Assembly: GCA_023974075.1 (NCBI GenBank)
Contig: JAMFTG010000740.1
Span: 1 to 64,000 of the forward strand
Reading direction: 5' to 3'
Source of the DNA: Chaenocephalus aceratus
Lineage: Eukaryota > Chordata > Actinopteri > Perciformes > Channichthyidae
DNA length: 64,000 bases
Part shown: in pieces, positions 1-11,518 of the stretch
How the letters are laid out: every line of letters begins with the position of its first letter
Numbering within the stretch: the first letter of the stretch is position 1
Notes under the pieces: generated by a model
Databases searched by the model: none
What the model was told of the DNA's origin: nothing
What the model saw: the letters and a program-made list of their open reading frames with translations, nothing else
Made by a program: the position numbers and the translations under genes

Positions 1-330
1 TGCCATGGCAACGCATCCCTCGCCATAAATGACGATATTGCTATAACTCCTATGAAAATTGACAAAAGTGGCTCCAACTTCACATATGTGCTAACCAGTC
101 CAGCCGTGAAGACATTTACGTGACAGTTTTGAGATTTCTTCAAATGCCGTTGCCATGGCAACACAATGCTCACCATGAAACACGGTTTTCTCCATAACTT
201 CAGTGAAAATGCTCCAAACGGCCCAAAACTTCACAGGTTGGTACCGATGCAGCCATCAACAGATCTAAGCGTATTTATGGGGTTCATCAGATGCTGTTGC
301 CATGGCGACAGATCACTCGCCATCAAGTTA
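1..330. repeat. ~148-bp divergent tandem repeat carrying RFX-type palindromes
   Basis: Three copies of the palindrome GTTGCCATGGCAAC or a near copy recur at regular spacing: 1-12 (first two bases lie outside the window), 149-162 (exact) and 296-309 (one change). Sequence between them is similar but diverged: each unit holds a 'cgccat/caccat' motif just after the palindrome and 'aacttca' further on. The palindrome matches the known X-box consensus bound by RFX factors. Whether it is functional is not shown. Confidence 0.6.
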
Positions 331-807
331 GTTCAAACGTTTGCAGTTAAAATATTCTACTGCTTTTTCAAAGCCTTTTTACTTTATTTTCTCTTCTTAA
401 TACCACATTCATTCACCTACTACTTACATCTGATATGTAACTCATTGAGCCTACTTTCAGCTACAGAACCATTCAGCTATTTCAGGACATTGAGGCTATA
501 GGCCTACATGTTGTTGTTTATACCTTTTATTAAACCTTTTCTTTTAAATATTAAGCTTCTTCACTATTTTTCCTACTTTGCCAGTTTAACATTTCACTTT
601 CAAGTTTTCAACAAAGTCATTGCAATGCAATTTGAGCTGTAACAGTTTTCATTCACTTTTCTGCATTTCTCCGCTAAGTTCAGCAATACACTTACTTGGT
701 TGTTGTAGCTAAAAGCAGCTACAGAGACCATTCAACTAATAAAAATATTCAGCTTTTTCAGCCACAAATGTTCAGTTTACAGCATTCACACACATTTTCT
801 GCAGGAA
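331..807. other. AT-rich non-coding stretch
   Basis: I see no convincing gene, splice pair or mobile element end here. Open frames are short and of low complexity. Confidence 0.5.
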
Positions 808-814
808 ATGCATT

Positions 815-1082
815 TTCTAGTTAGTCTCGTCTTCCCCTGTGCTCCATGTCTGTTCGTCGTCTCTTCATGTCCATGTTCCCTGCCTCGCCTATGCTCGTCT
901 GTGCTTGTCCATGTCTCCTGCCTGTTCCCGTCTGTAAGTTTGTTCCTGTCTGCTCCCCGGTTTTGTCAATTAGTTTCTTGTTTTTCATGTCTTCGGCTTT
1001 TTTTTAATAAAGCTCGCTTTTTGTTAACAAACCTTTTTATATTTTTTAACTGCACTTGGGTCCTATGTTCCCCAACCTGACA
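815..1082 (+). mobile_element. 3' part of a Ty3/Gypsy-like LTR (R-U5 side)
   Basis: The stretch has a polyadenylation signal AATAAA at 1006-1011 and ends in CCTGACA at 1082, followed by a leader and an ATG-AACCCAGCAG start typical of fish Gypsy internal regions. Bases 822-866 match, in inverted orientation, the inner end of 34945-35197. That fragment begins (minus strand) with TGTCA, complementing the TGACA end here. Together these look like the two halves of one LTR family with TGTCA...TGACA termini. The U3 part is missing here. Confidence 0.55.
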
Positions 1083-1985
1083 GTACGAACAGACCAGAAA
1101 GTATGAACCCAGCAGTACTTTTTGAGGATGCTCTTGATGAGCTTTCATACAAGATGTTGTGTATTTTTGGAGTGTGGAGGAGGGCTCCTTGTAAAGAGGC
1201 TCAGGAGGATGCTCTTTCACATGCCCGCCGGTAAGTGGCAGAGAAGCCCTGGCTGGGAAGCTCACTGCCAGAAATGTTGAGGACATTTGTGACTTCCCCA
1301 GACAGTCTGCATGCATGCCTGCCTCATTTCTTTTTTCATCGGAGGTCCGCCGCCTCATGTCCCAACTCCATGCTTTGTCCCGTTGGGGGTCCCCCCCAAC
1401 TGCTGTCCTGCCGGGGTCCTGCCAACCCCATGTTCTGTTCCATTGGGGGTCCAGCCGACACCTGTTTCGTCTGGGGTCCTGCCAACTCCATGTCCTGTTT
1501 CGTTGGGGGTTCTGCTGGGGGTCCTGCCAACTTCATGTTCTGTGCTGTTGGGGGTCCAGCCGACACCCGTTTCGTCGGGGGTCCTCCCAACTCCATGTCC
1601 TGTTTCGTTGAGGGTTCCACTGAGGGTCCTGCCAACTCTGTGCCCGACCTCGAGCCCGGTCACCTGACTTTCGCCGCTGCGGCTTTCGCCCTCGAGCCCA
1701 GCCCCCTGACTCTCCCAGCCGCTGCCTTCACCCTCATGCCCGGCCCCCTGAGTTTGCCCGCTGTGGTCTTCGCCCCTTCTTGAACTCTGCCTTGCCCCGG
1801 GCTGTCCGCCCGAGACCCCCTTCTCGAATTCTGCCTTGCCCCCGGGCCGTCCGCCCTAGACCCCTCCATGAACTCTGCCTTGCCCCCGGGCCGTCGCCCT
1901 TCCTGCCCCTCGTGCCCCGGGCTGTCAGCCTAAACCCGTCCTCCAGACCCCCTCCACCCACCCTTTTGGCCCTAGTTATGCGCCA
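1083..1985 (+). mobile_element. degenerate internal region of the same LTR element, with a minisatellite and GC-rich repeats
   Basis: After the LTR end the sequence reads into a short gag-like start and then into decayed tandem repeats. Between about 1345 and 1640 blocks beginning GGGGTCCAGCCGACACC recur about 105 bp apart (1445 and 1550), mixed with GGGGTCCTGCCAACTCC blocks. From 1640 to 1975 a different proline-rich repeat (cccgggccgtccgcc type) follows. The last part, 1926-1975, reappears inverted at 34119-34170. No retroviral enzyme motif is visible, so this is a non-autonomous or shattered copy. Long open frames here are a by-product of the repeat composition. Confidence 0.5.
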
Positions 1986-3267
1986 AACACAAGTACTGAG
2001 GAGTAACAGTATTGACACATCGATAAATACTTACTTCTTCCATAATGCCTGTCTGATTTGATCACAACCATTCATCCTGCTGAAATGCTGGTTTGTTGTG
2101 CAAAACATTTCCTTCAAAGTCACCTTTGTTATTGTGTGATGTTAATGTGTGTAATAGTAGTCGACACACACATCCATGAGTCCCTTCTCTGTGGCACCAT
2201 TTGTACCTTGACTGTCAGCTCACATGCAATCAAATGCTTTTTTCTGCCATGAAATGTGTCATCTTAATCTCTCTCCGTTTCTTTCACACTCCCTCTCACA
2301 CTCACACACCCTGAAGGGCATGAATTCCTCTGCACTAACACAACTGCACTGAGTTATGTGAGGCAGGTGAGAGTTATGACACCGTCAATTTTGTGTATGT
2401 TGTCGGTAAGGTGTGCGTGTGTGCGCGTGTGTACAAGCTGCATAAATCAGGCTTTCTTGGTGTGGCGGGGGGGTGGTCGCAGAGCTGCCAAAATGCCTGA
2501 CAATGCCACCTGTGGAATTTCACTCCAGGAAATATTTAATTTACACCTCAGAAATAAGAAGGCTCTACAAGTTCGTGACTGGCACAAGACAGAGACGTGG
2601 TTCAATTTATAATGAAAAAGTATAACAGTTTATTTCAAAATGTCAATCACATGTATTTGTTTTTTCTTGGTAAAAACACTTTTTATATAGAACATTACTA
2701 AATTCAATGAGGGGAAAAGGGGGGTGGGCACATGCAAGCCGGGGGAGGCAGTCTAACAGGGCTGTCTCCCACTTACCCACCACAGGTGCTCACTACAAAC
2801 TGTGTCCCAGTGCTCCTACCACTACAAGCCGCGAAGGGAATCAGACTGTGTGCCTAGCCTCCACCCCTAGCTGGCTCCAACTCCACAACAAGGTGCAAAG
2901 AAACAACAAATTAGTATAATCAGAAGAAACAATTATCCAGTTGGTCCAAACGAGCAAACAGTAAAATACACTAAAATCCTAAATATAAGACGGCAAAACT
3001 AAACTGTAGCTGATACCACCTAGTAGGAAAAAACACATTGTACATTAGATTACAATACAGAAGTACACATTTAAATCTTTTAACTTAGTTAATTATAACT
3101 TAGTATGATTAACACTAAAGTACTACGCAGCGCCAGGGGGGAACAACACAGGTTAACAGGAACTTCAGGCATCACACTTGGCCAAAGGAACACCAGGTGG
3201 ACCAGGACAACAAGCTGTCAGTAGGCTGATCAAACATGACATCCAGTATCTGACAATTTACCTACCC
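1986..3267. other. unassigned intergenic or intronic DNA
   Basis: No recognisable coding region. 2150-2450 is rich in short CA/GT runs, and 2590-3260 is AT-rich. I cannot assign the 2700-2900 'gccgggggaggcag' stretch to any family. Confidence 0.5.
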
Positions 3268-3765
3268 TTAAAGTGGACTATCATGCTATATTTGAATAAT
3301 ATTTGTAGGGCCATACCCATATAAAACATGTCTGCTTAGTTTGTTTTTCAAAATACCAAACAGACCATGCATTTTAGCCATGCCTCATTTCGCTCTATTT
3401 GCTTTTTTAGCCCTGTTTTTGCAGGGGCTGAATCTGTGAGAAGTCTTCTTCGCTGCTTTTGTGTCAGACTACAGCGCCACCTACAGGCCTGGCATATGTA
3501 CTACAGCGTCTCCAGCGCTTTCGATCGCCAATAGCCGTTGCTGTCTCCTCCTGATAGGTGGAGAGTTGCCCATATTGGCGGAGCTCCTCGTTTCTGACTT
3601 ATTTCAAGTCTGGATCAGTCTGTGTCAGATCCGTTGCAGCCCCGTTTTTAGAGATTTGGGTACGGAGGAAAAGAGAGAAGGTTGTGTTTTTCTGACACAC
3701 CGGGGACACATATTCATGTATAAAAGACGTACAAAAGTGCATTTAGCATGATAGGTCCCCTTTAA
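3268..3765. mobile_element. TTAA-target MITE, 490 bp
   Basis: The element 3272-3761 is bounded by TTAA at 3268-3271 and 3762-3765. Its ends are inverted repeats: AGTGGACTATCATGCTA on the left and, on the right read backwards, AGGGGACCTATCATGCTA. TTAA duplication is the hallmark of piggyBac and Kolobok transposases; I cannot decide between them. Internal bases 3442-3523 recur in inverted orientation at 36468-36550, showing a dispersed family. No coding capacity. Confidence 0.75.
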
Positions 3766-4888
3766 GGTGGCCATGTGGCAACAGGCAGGCAGCAACCGAA
3801 CCAAGGGCTGCCATGATGCCACAGGTGCCTTAAATACCCCTGAGTTAATTAGGGGTTGGCTCTGAGGAGGAGTTGACCTACTTTAGGTCATGGTGAGTTC
3901 AGGGCCAAGAGATGAGTGTGGGACAGTTACCTGAACCCAGTGTTCCTGCTACATTGGGAACACTGATTTCGATTTCAAACCGTTCCCTGGAACGCTGTTT
4001 AGAGGAAGGCTTATCAACTACGTGGGGTGACATCCTTCGCCAGATTTCAGATGAACGCTGCGTTGTTCTCTTGCATTAATGTACTGCTGGTGGAGCTTTT
4101 CAGCTTCATTAAAAACAGCTTTGCTGGGGCTCAGTGATTTTCATCAAAACTCACATAGTTTCCGACTTTCATCAGCTTCCTTTGCTATGTATTGCCTTTT
4201 CTTTGTGTGTTGTAGAAATCTTGTAACATGTGGACATTGTTTAAGTGTGTTAAGCCTTTGTTCCTCCATGGAAGAGCCAGTTCCAATTTCCCATCTACCT
4301 TGAGCTGCTCATTGTAACCAGTCTAACGCAACTGGGAGATGGCAAGCACGAACAACTGGAGTAAAGGTTCGCCAGCCTCGCACAAGGACACCTCACTTAG
4401 TTAACTATCCCTCCCTGTTCAAACTGCCCATGAGCTGCTTCTCAACTTTGAACCTTAAACTCTTCTCCCAGTTGGCAGCTGATGATAAGTGGCAGCTGTC
4501 AACATTTGCCATGTTGATAAAGACCCATGGCCACAAAGACAGAGCACTGACAAGTGTTTGAAAAATGTATGTGATGTAATTCCAATGTAAAGGTTGTAGA
4601 TCCAGTAATGTTTCACAGTCTGCATCACTTATTTACGCGCCGGCCTAGAGGATATATACTCATAGAAAAAGTCAAAACTTCATTTTTTTAAGATGTAGTG
4701 CTACCAAAATCTCTTAACACATCAATGGTGATGTTGTTGTTACAGTAGAACACTTATTTGAATAAATATGCTTTTAAATATTTTTCAGGCTTTTTTATTT
4801 CAAACTATTTTAAATGACTTTTACCTTTTACAATGTCGTGCAACCTAACCCCTTTCACACATCCATAGTACATTGTGCTCATACTAGT
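3766..4888. other. unassigned non-coding DNA
   Basis: No gene or element end recognised. A perfect 9-bp stem (cagtgttcc / ggaacactg, loop of 10) sits at 3938-3965 but has no terminator-like or other context. Confidence 0.45.
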
Positions 4889-5150
4889 CAGGGTTTTCCA
4901 AACTACGGCCCGGGGCCAAGTGCCCACATATGGCCCATACAATTAAACTTGTGCATGTCTTATTTGTACTTCTTAAATATATATGTGTATTACGTGTTAA
5001 TAAGCCCACATTTTCTAACAAATCAAACAAAGAAAAAAACAGGTTACATCCCCGCTCTCCATAAGTTTCATTTATTTTGTTGGCAGCTCTTAAAACAGAA
5101 GCTTCAGATTAATTATAATAAGAGGAAATATATGTTATGTAAATAAGTTA
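4889..5150 (+). mobile_element. 5' end of a Charlie-type hAT element (fragment)
   Basis: CAGGGTTTTCCAAACTACGG at 4889-4908 is the characteristic terminus of Charlie-like hAT elements, followed by 'cccggggccaagtgc'. No matching right end or target duplication was found, so this is a truncated copy. The right boundary is a guess. Confidence 0.45.
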
Positions 5151-8100
5151 TTGAGCTTTATTCTTATCAACAGATTGGTTAGTTAAATGTTAGTTAAAAA
5201 GTCAACACATGTTCAACACATGTTCTTGTAAGTCATCAACTACCTTTTCATTATTAAAAAAATGCCACAATTTGGTTGGACAGGAAGCAGAGACATTGTT
5301 GTCCCCTTAACATCCAGTGGCATTGGGGCAAACCCTAGCACAGCTGGTTTTTGTGGATCAGGGATTGTGGAGTGGCTGTGTGAACTCCCAAATGAGTAAT
5401 GGCAGATGATGTTATCACAATGATTAGTTTAGCCTGTTAGCATACACATGGAGGAATGTCATCATTACTTTCAAGTCTGTACACTCTGAGATTGGATCCT
5501 GCTTGCCTTAGGACCCTCTCTGCCACACCATATGCCCAGTCGGCCTGGTTCCGATCTGTGAGATGTGGACAGCATGTGGGCCCAATCAAAACGTATTAAA
5601 TGTAGTTTTGTGTCATCTTCCTGTCTCCGGAGCATGACTGGAAGCTTGTCTTAAATCACTGTTGTCCCACAGTACCTTGCAAGCTAAAATTAAAACAAGT
5701 TACAGAAATAAAGCAATATTGGAGGAAGTCAATGAAGAACAACGTAACGGAAGAAAATAAATCCAATGCTATCCGATCAGGCAGTTGAAAAGAGTAAGCA
5801 GGCAAATACAGTCCAGTCCGTATCTAGAGCATCTCACCACCAATGTCGCTTTGAAAAGACCATGGACGGATCAAAAGTAATTGACCTGAAGAATGGGCTT
5901 TTATGAAAAACAGAAGTTTTTACAGTTCCTCCAAAAGAAATACGGTAATGTCGGTCCCAAAGGTCATGGATGAATCTGAACTCAACATTAGAGGCGATAG
6001 GAAAACCCAGGATACATCATCAGGGAATCGTGAATGTTTATAATAGTCAGATCCAATCCCACTAGTATGTTAAAATATGTTTGGAAGATTATTGAAAATG
6101 TTGACCTCATGGTTGATCTGAATAGTGAGGTTTCAGTGAAGGTTTTTGAGGAATATAAACGTCTATTCCATATGTTACGGCATTTCAACCAATTGTTGCT
6201 TAAAGTCTCAATAGAAATGGAGAAAGAAACACACACGAACAAAACATGGCTGAAATCAAGCATTAGTTGGTTGTAAATATTCAAGGTACATTTGAAAAAA
6301 TAACTCAATTCAGTTGGACAACTTTGTGCTGTCAGTTTGGATATTCGTACATTAGTAGATTTAAAACTATGTGTGTAAACAATGCTGCATTTTCACTAAC
6401 TAGATTTGTATCTATCTTCTTCTTCCCAACTCAGTATCTGCTGATGCTCTTTGTGAATGTATACATACTAAATCGTATTTAAAAAGACCTCAGGAAATCC
6501 AACTCGTTTCCTCATTTTCTAACAAGCTGTCTTTTTGATGAGCTCAAAAAACCGAAACGTTGTGAGGGAACATCTGCAGTTAGAAAGTAAAAAACAACAA
6601 CTTGGTGTCGGGTCGCAAACAGTTCCAAGGCTCTCAGCCCCACAATATGAGCCAGCTGCTTTTTCTGCAGCCTTTGTAGCTTATTTTGTGACATGTTTCT
6701 GCTTTATCACATACCATATAATGAGAAGATGCAAAAGATGAAGGGATGATGGGACTAGTACACCAACTACACCCGGTAAGGTTCCGATGCCTTGCAGGGA
6801 TTGCAGCTAAGCGATGAACACAACACTGACAGCTCCTGTTCAAATCAAAGCACACTTTTTTCTCTCTCTCTTTTCTTCTTCTGTGAACTCCGGGCATTTA
6901 GGTCCACCACTTCCTATTTTCAGCCTCCCTCACATGTTTCCACCCACATGTCTGAACCTGTAAATTGCATTTAGCCGCTTCCAGCCTTTTACTTCTCCCT
7001 CAATTAACTCCCATTCTGATTTTTGTTCCTCCTTCATCTTAAATGTCTCTGTAGATATTTTAGCTCGGTCCCCTTTGACACAAGCACACACCCACAAGCC
7101 ACGCATTCACCACGGGTCACATGCATTGGGGTGGAAGTATGTTTGTCACTAAACTGTATAATGCCAGTGTGCTATCTTCTTGTTATATTAGTAGAGGAAA
7201 AACGGTTTCATGTTTTTAAAAGTAAAGAGTTTTAATGATCTTTAGTTGTAATTAACTACAGATGTAGCACCTCATTTCAGACTCCAGCTTCCTGCCTACG
7301 ACCTGCCTAATACTAGTATCGAGGAATGTTAAGCCCTCCCACTATTTTCCAAGAGGGCGTTGGCCAGATTTTCAATTTCAGGTTTTAACCAGGAGATGGC
7401 GCTTCATTCACAAATACAGAAAGACAAGTTTCATGCACTTTCAGTTTGTTTTGAAGAGCATTTGAACACATCAATATTTTAGATCAAATAAAGTATATCT
7501 AATCTTGTAATTCAATAATATATAGTCTTTATATATTAAATAATAATAATGTAAATCTTTACATAACACTTCTTTATTCGTTATGCTCAGACTTTTACAA
7601 TCGTTTGCTTTAATATGCAGTATATTTTTTGTATATTTTTGTGTTTGCTTCCTCCTGCTCCCTTTCGGACCAAAGAGACATTTCCCCTCTAAACGGCTCG
7701 ATTTTATTTCCAGATATGATGCAGTCCTACACGGCAGTGTTGATGAACAATTTTTTAAAGCAACTATTGTGGTGTTGCTATGACGTTCTGACCTGCCGTC
7801 AAAACAGCTTTCCACCTTTAAGGATGTTTGTCATGTCTCATGCTATTTGTGTGCAGTCTGGAAGTCAATGTTGAGTTATTTCAACTGACTTTATGGTTAG
7901 GGGTTATGATTGTGGATTTATTTTTAAAAAGCAGTGATTGGCAGTTTACAAATCCGGCTTTTTGGATACGACTTGGGGCATTTCCATACATGTTGTGAAC
8001 AGTCATCGGTGCGAGAGGCATACAGGTCATTTGCAGCGTTTACAAATCTGCGGCAGCCGATCATTTTTCAAAGGAACAAAAACATTTGGGATTTTTAAGC

Positions 8101-8540
8101 TGTTTGAGTTACTGGGTTCAATGTATCCACTAGGTGGCGCTAAAACCTATTTTCCCCAAAATCAGAATTACAGCATTATACATTTTAAACAAGACAATTC
8201 TGGCATTTTTATTCATTTCCGGATTTGAAAGTTTAACCGACTGTTATTCAGATGTTTGCCTCAAAAAAGGTCGTATTTGTAACGGAAATGTAAGTTCACC
8301 TGAAATGGCACTAGTTAGGATAAGTTTTTAAAAATTCCGTCACATACATCATTTATGTAACATTCACTTAAAAACGTGTATTCACAGAAACCATTACATA
8401 GTCCTAACCCTAACCCTTGTGTTGGCTCCTGACAGACTGTTGGTGCTCTGATTTACACATTTCATTCAGCGTCTGAGCACTCGCCTGACACTCTGGTTTG
8501 GAAAAGAGACAAGTAATGGCGAAACACTTTTCATGGTTAA
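5151..8540. other. unassigned non-coding DNA
   Basis: About 3.4 kb without a recognisable gene. Short open frames (for example 6034-6276) show no known motif. Fragments such as 8128-8145 (actaggtggcgct) are words common in fish repeats but too short to assign. Confidence 0.45.
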
Positions 8541-8565
8541 CAACACACACCACACACACACCACA

Positions 8566-8605
<40 letters not shown>

Positions 8606-8652
8606 ACACACACAAACACACACACCACACACACAACACCACACACACACAC
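8541..8652. repeat. interrupted (CA)n microsatellite
   Basis: About 110 bp of CACA with periodic extra C and AA interruptions. Confidence 0.95.
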
Positions 8653-8752
8653 GTGAAGGTTGCAGTATAAACCAATTAGCTGGGCTGATATCAAGCCAAA
8701 GAGATGAATCTTATTCTGTCTTCTCAATTCTCCCCTCTCTTTCCATCCTCAG

Positions 8753-8796
8753 CAGACGAGTCTCTGTGGGTAGAGATACTGCTGAACGCTGCCAAG
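8753..8796 (+). CDS. candidate isolated coding exon of an unidentified host gene
   Basis: A long pyrimidine tract (8718-8750) ends in tccatcctcAG at 8752, followed by 44 bp and then a strong donor AAG|GTAAGA at 8797. One frame of this short exon is open and reads DESLWVEILLNAAK; another frame is also open. The acceptor is of the NAGNAG type (cagcag), so the exon could begin at 8753 or 8756. I do not recognise the protein and see no neighbouring exon nearby. If real, most of the surrounding DNA would be intron of a plus-strand gene. A chance match of splice signals is possible. Confidence 0.35.
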
Positions 8797-9590
8797 GTAA
8801 GACAGAGGAGAGGCAAGGAGGGATGGTAAGAGGAAAAAAGTGGAGGGTTAGGAACAAGGGGATGAAACAATTGGAGGGTGGAACGAGTGAGAAAGAGGAG
8901 TGTGTGTGTGAAATGGAGCGGGGAGGATGAGTGAGGACAGATAAAGGGACACTGAGGAGTGATGGCGGTGGCTGGCACTGACAAGGTACAGCTGCTGAAC
9001 CTAGAGAGAAGGGGGAGAGACGTCGAGGGAACAGAGGAAGAGAGAGGCAGTACGAGTGAGGGGAATGCCAATGTTAGGCCATACAATCCAGGCATTCACC
9101 TCTGCCGCAGAGACACGGCTCAGAGACTCTTCAACCGCAGCTGCTGGAGAAGAGAGAAGAAGAAGAGGGCGCTGCACGTCAACGTTAGCTTGTTTGATGG
9201 GAGGGTTTTCAGGAGGAGGAGGAGAGGAGAAGCTAAAAGGACGAGGGGGTAAAAGGAAAGACGCGGGAGGTGACAAGCAAGAGGAGACCTACGTGTGAAA
9301 AGTTCAGAGACAGCCTGAACAGTCAACAGAACGGGGGGGCGAGACGGAGAACCTCTGTGTGTCCAATGGGAGGCCCTCAGACCCTCAGCATCCTTTAACC
9401 TGAGCACCGAGGATTAGTCGAAGGGCGTTGTCCTCATCCTGAACCTTTCCTCGCCAACATAGAGCCAGTCCCGACCCGTCGCTCACTGCCAGGGAGGAAT
9501 TGTGAAGGGCCAGCCAGGTCAGGGAGAGAAAGGTCCCACGATGGCATTAGATTGTACTTATACGGCGTGCCATCCAGTGTTTAACGAAGA
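8797..9590. other. purine-rich non-coding stretch
   Basis: From 8800 to 9300 the plus strand is strongly biased to A and G (gagg, aggagg, agagaag). Long open frames on both strands here follow from this bias. No gene recognised. It directly follows the candidate exon donor and could be intron. Confidence 0.5.
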
Positions 9591-9830
9591 ACATATACTT
9601 TATTAATCCATTACACACATGCACACACATAACCACATGCAGATAGGAGAGGTGGCAGAGCAGAGAGGCTGCCAGGTACCCGACGCCAAGGGAGCAGTTT
9701 TGAGGGTAGGTGCCTTGCTAAAGGGCACCTCGGCAGGGCACGCTCTTCATACTACAACTCATCATTACCCGTCATACAGAGCAGTGCCATTTGCTCAAGG
9801 AAGCTAGCCTTCAAAGAACACATTCACACA
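9591..9830. repeat. fragment of an old dispersed fish repeat
   Basis: The stretch around 9685-9750 (gggtaggtgccttgc, agggcacctcggcag) resembles wording common in old fish LINE/SINE-derived repeats. The assignment rests on resemblance only; no terminus or target duplication is visible. Confidence 0.3.
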
Positions 9831-9959
9831 CCGTTGGCGTACCTTTGGAGGCAACTCAGGGTTAAGTGCCCAAGGATACATCAACCGCTCTGTCACTGTC
9901 TGCTTCTTACGTTACCTGCACGGCTTTTCCATACGGCTTTGAGTCCTGGAGAGGAGGAG

Positions 9960-10189
9960 ATGGAAAGCGCATCTGAAGGAGAAGGAGGATGGAATGAAGT
10001 AAGAAAGAAGATGGACATGTCAAGTGACAGTCTCAGTGAATCTGATTCGCAGAATGAAATGAAAAGGGTAAAGCAAAGGATTGAGAATAAAGAGTGGAAA
10101 GTGATTGTGGAGTTCTGTGAGCAATCCGCAGCTGAGCTACATCCAGTGGCCCTCACTAAAGCGATTCACAAAGAAATTGGATCGATAAA
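9960..10189 (+). pseudogene. I-clade LINE ORF1 (gag-like), N-terminal piece
   Basis: The ATG at 9960 opens an acidic, serine-rich N-terminus (MESASEGEGG) followed by the conserved block VIVEFCEQSAAELHPVALTK and HKEIGSI. This matches the general layout of I-clade ORF1 proteins, which bind the element's RNA. The reading frame runs by chance straight on into the inserted L2 endonuclease, giving a false fused frame to 10529. The true continuation starts at 13685: with one copy of GATAAA kept, the frame reads IGSIKKARFLSKGRMLVEM. Upstream in-frame sequence back to 9834 shows no ORF1-like motif. Confidence 0.7.
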
Positions 10190-10275
10190 ACGATTTAAGG
10201 TAAAACCTAATAGAGGTGTCATACATAATAACCTAATAAAAGTAAATGTAACAACTACAGTGCAACAAAACAGGA

Positions 10276-10936
10276 AGATTAAATGTGGTCTCTTAAACAT
10301 AAGATCTCTAGCATCTAAAGCAATATTGGTAAATTATTTAATATCAGATTATAATATTGATATATGCTGTCTCACTGAAACTTGGTTGAGACATGAAGAA
10401 TATGTCAGCATAAATGAGGCCACTCCACCCAGCCATGTCAACACTCATATTGCTCGAGGCACGGGCCGAGGAGGTGGAGTTGCAGCAATCTTTGACTCAA
10501 GTTACTTATCAATACTAAACCAAAATTAAATTATACCTCCTTTGAAAGTCTCGTTTTTAATCTTACGCATCCGACCTGGAAAACTTTGCAGCCAATCTTA
10601 TTTGTTACAGTGTATCGTGCACCAGGTCCTTATTCAGAATTCTTATCAGAATTCTCTGAGTTTTTATCAACTTTGGTTCTTCAAACAGATAAAGTAATTA
10701 TCGTAGGTGACTTTAATATTCATGTTGACGATGATAAAAATAGCCTTACTGTTGCATTTAACTCTATATTAGATTCTGTTGGTTTCTGTCAGAGTGTAAA
10801 TAAACCAACCCACTGCTATAATCACACTCTCGACCTTGTTCTGACTTATGGTATTGAAATTGAGCAACTATTAGTCGAACCGCATAATCCTGCTTTATCC
10901 GACCATTTCTTAGTAAGTTTTGAAGTACTGTTATAG
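10276..10936 (+). pseudogene. L2 ORF2: apurinic/apyrimidinic endonuclease domain
   Basis: This domain nicks target DNA to start target-primed reverse transcription. All usual catalytic landmarks can be read: LLNIRSL (Asn), CLTETWL (Glu), VTVYRAPG (Tyr/Arg), VGDFNIHV (Asp, Asn) and LSDHFLVSFE (Asp, His). The frame breaks once near 10526, between AIFDSSYLSIL and the Tyr motif, so the domain is split into two frames. A stop follows at 10936 and the linker to 11147 carries several stops. Otherwise conservation is good, suggesting moderate age. Confidence 0.85.
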
Positions 10937-11146
10937 ACTACAAAGCATTAGTCAAAAGCTCTTGCAGCAGAAACCTATCTGTTAGTGCTATAGCCACATT
11001 TAAGGAAGAGATTCCACCAATACTTAACTCGATAGCATGTCTGCATGTAGGGGAGGAAACTTATACAAAATGTACACCACCCCAAATTGATCATGTTGTT
11101 GATAGTGCTACAGATGCGCTGCGAATAAAATGACTCTGTTGCTCCT

Positions 11147-11506
11147 TTGAAAAAGAAGAAAATAAAACAACATAGATTAGCTCCATGGCATAATGCCGAA
11201 ACCCGCAAAATAAAGCAAAAGTCGAGACAACTTGAAAGGATATGGCGTTCCACTAAACTTGAAGAATCTCGTTTAATTTGGCATATTACTCTCAATGAAT
11301 ATAAGAAAGCACTGCGTAAAGCGAGAGCAGCCTACTACTCTTCATTAATAGATGAGAATAAGAATAATGCAAGATTTCTTTTCAGCACTGTAGCCAGGCT
11401 GACAGAGAGCCACAGCTCCATTGAGCCTTCTATTCCCATAGCACTCAGTAGCAATGATTTATGTGCTTTTTTAACGATAAAATTGTTACTCTTAGAAACA
11501 AATTAA
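11147..11506 (+). pseudogene. L2 ORF2: linker between endonuclease and RT
   Basis: A lysine/arginine-rich segment with the conserved PWHNAETRKIKQKSRQLE and the EYKKALRKARAAYYSSLI block, which in L2/CR1-type LINEs precedes the reverse transcriptase. It ends in a frameshift around 11500 and continues in another frame at 11519. Confidence 0.75.
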
Positions 11507-11518
11507 TGACCTCTTGCC

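Noticed and set aside
1235..1783. 182-residue glycine/proline-rich protein
   Set aside because: Decayed minisatellite in an LTR element; similar-length frames occur in other phases.
8959..9407. Overlapping open frames on both strands around 9.0-9.4 kb as a gene
   Set aside because: The purine-rich composition removes stops on both strands. No motif, splice or start support.
9834..10529. A single 231-residue protein
   Set aside because: It fuses I-clade ORF1 with the endonuclease of an inserted L2; the junction is an insertion point.
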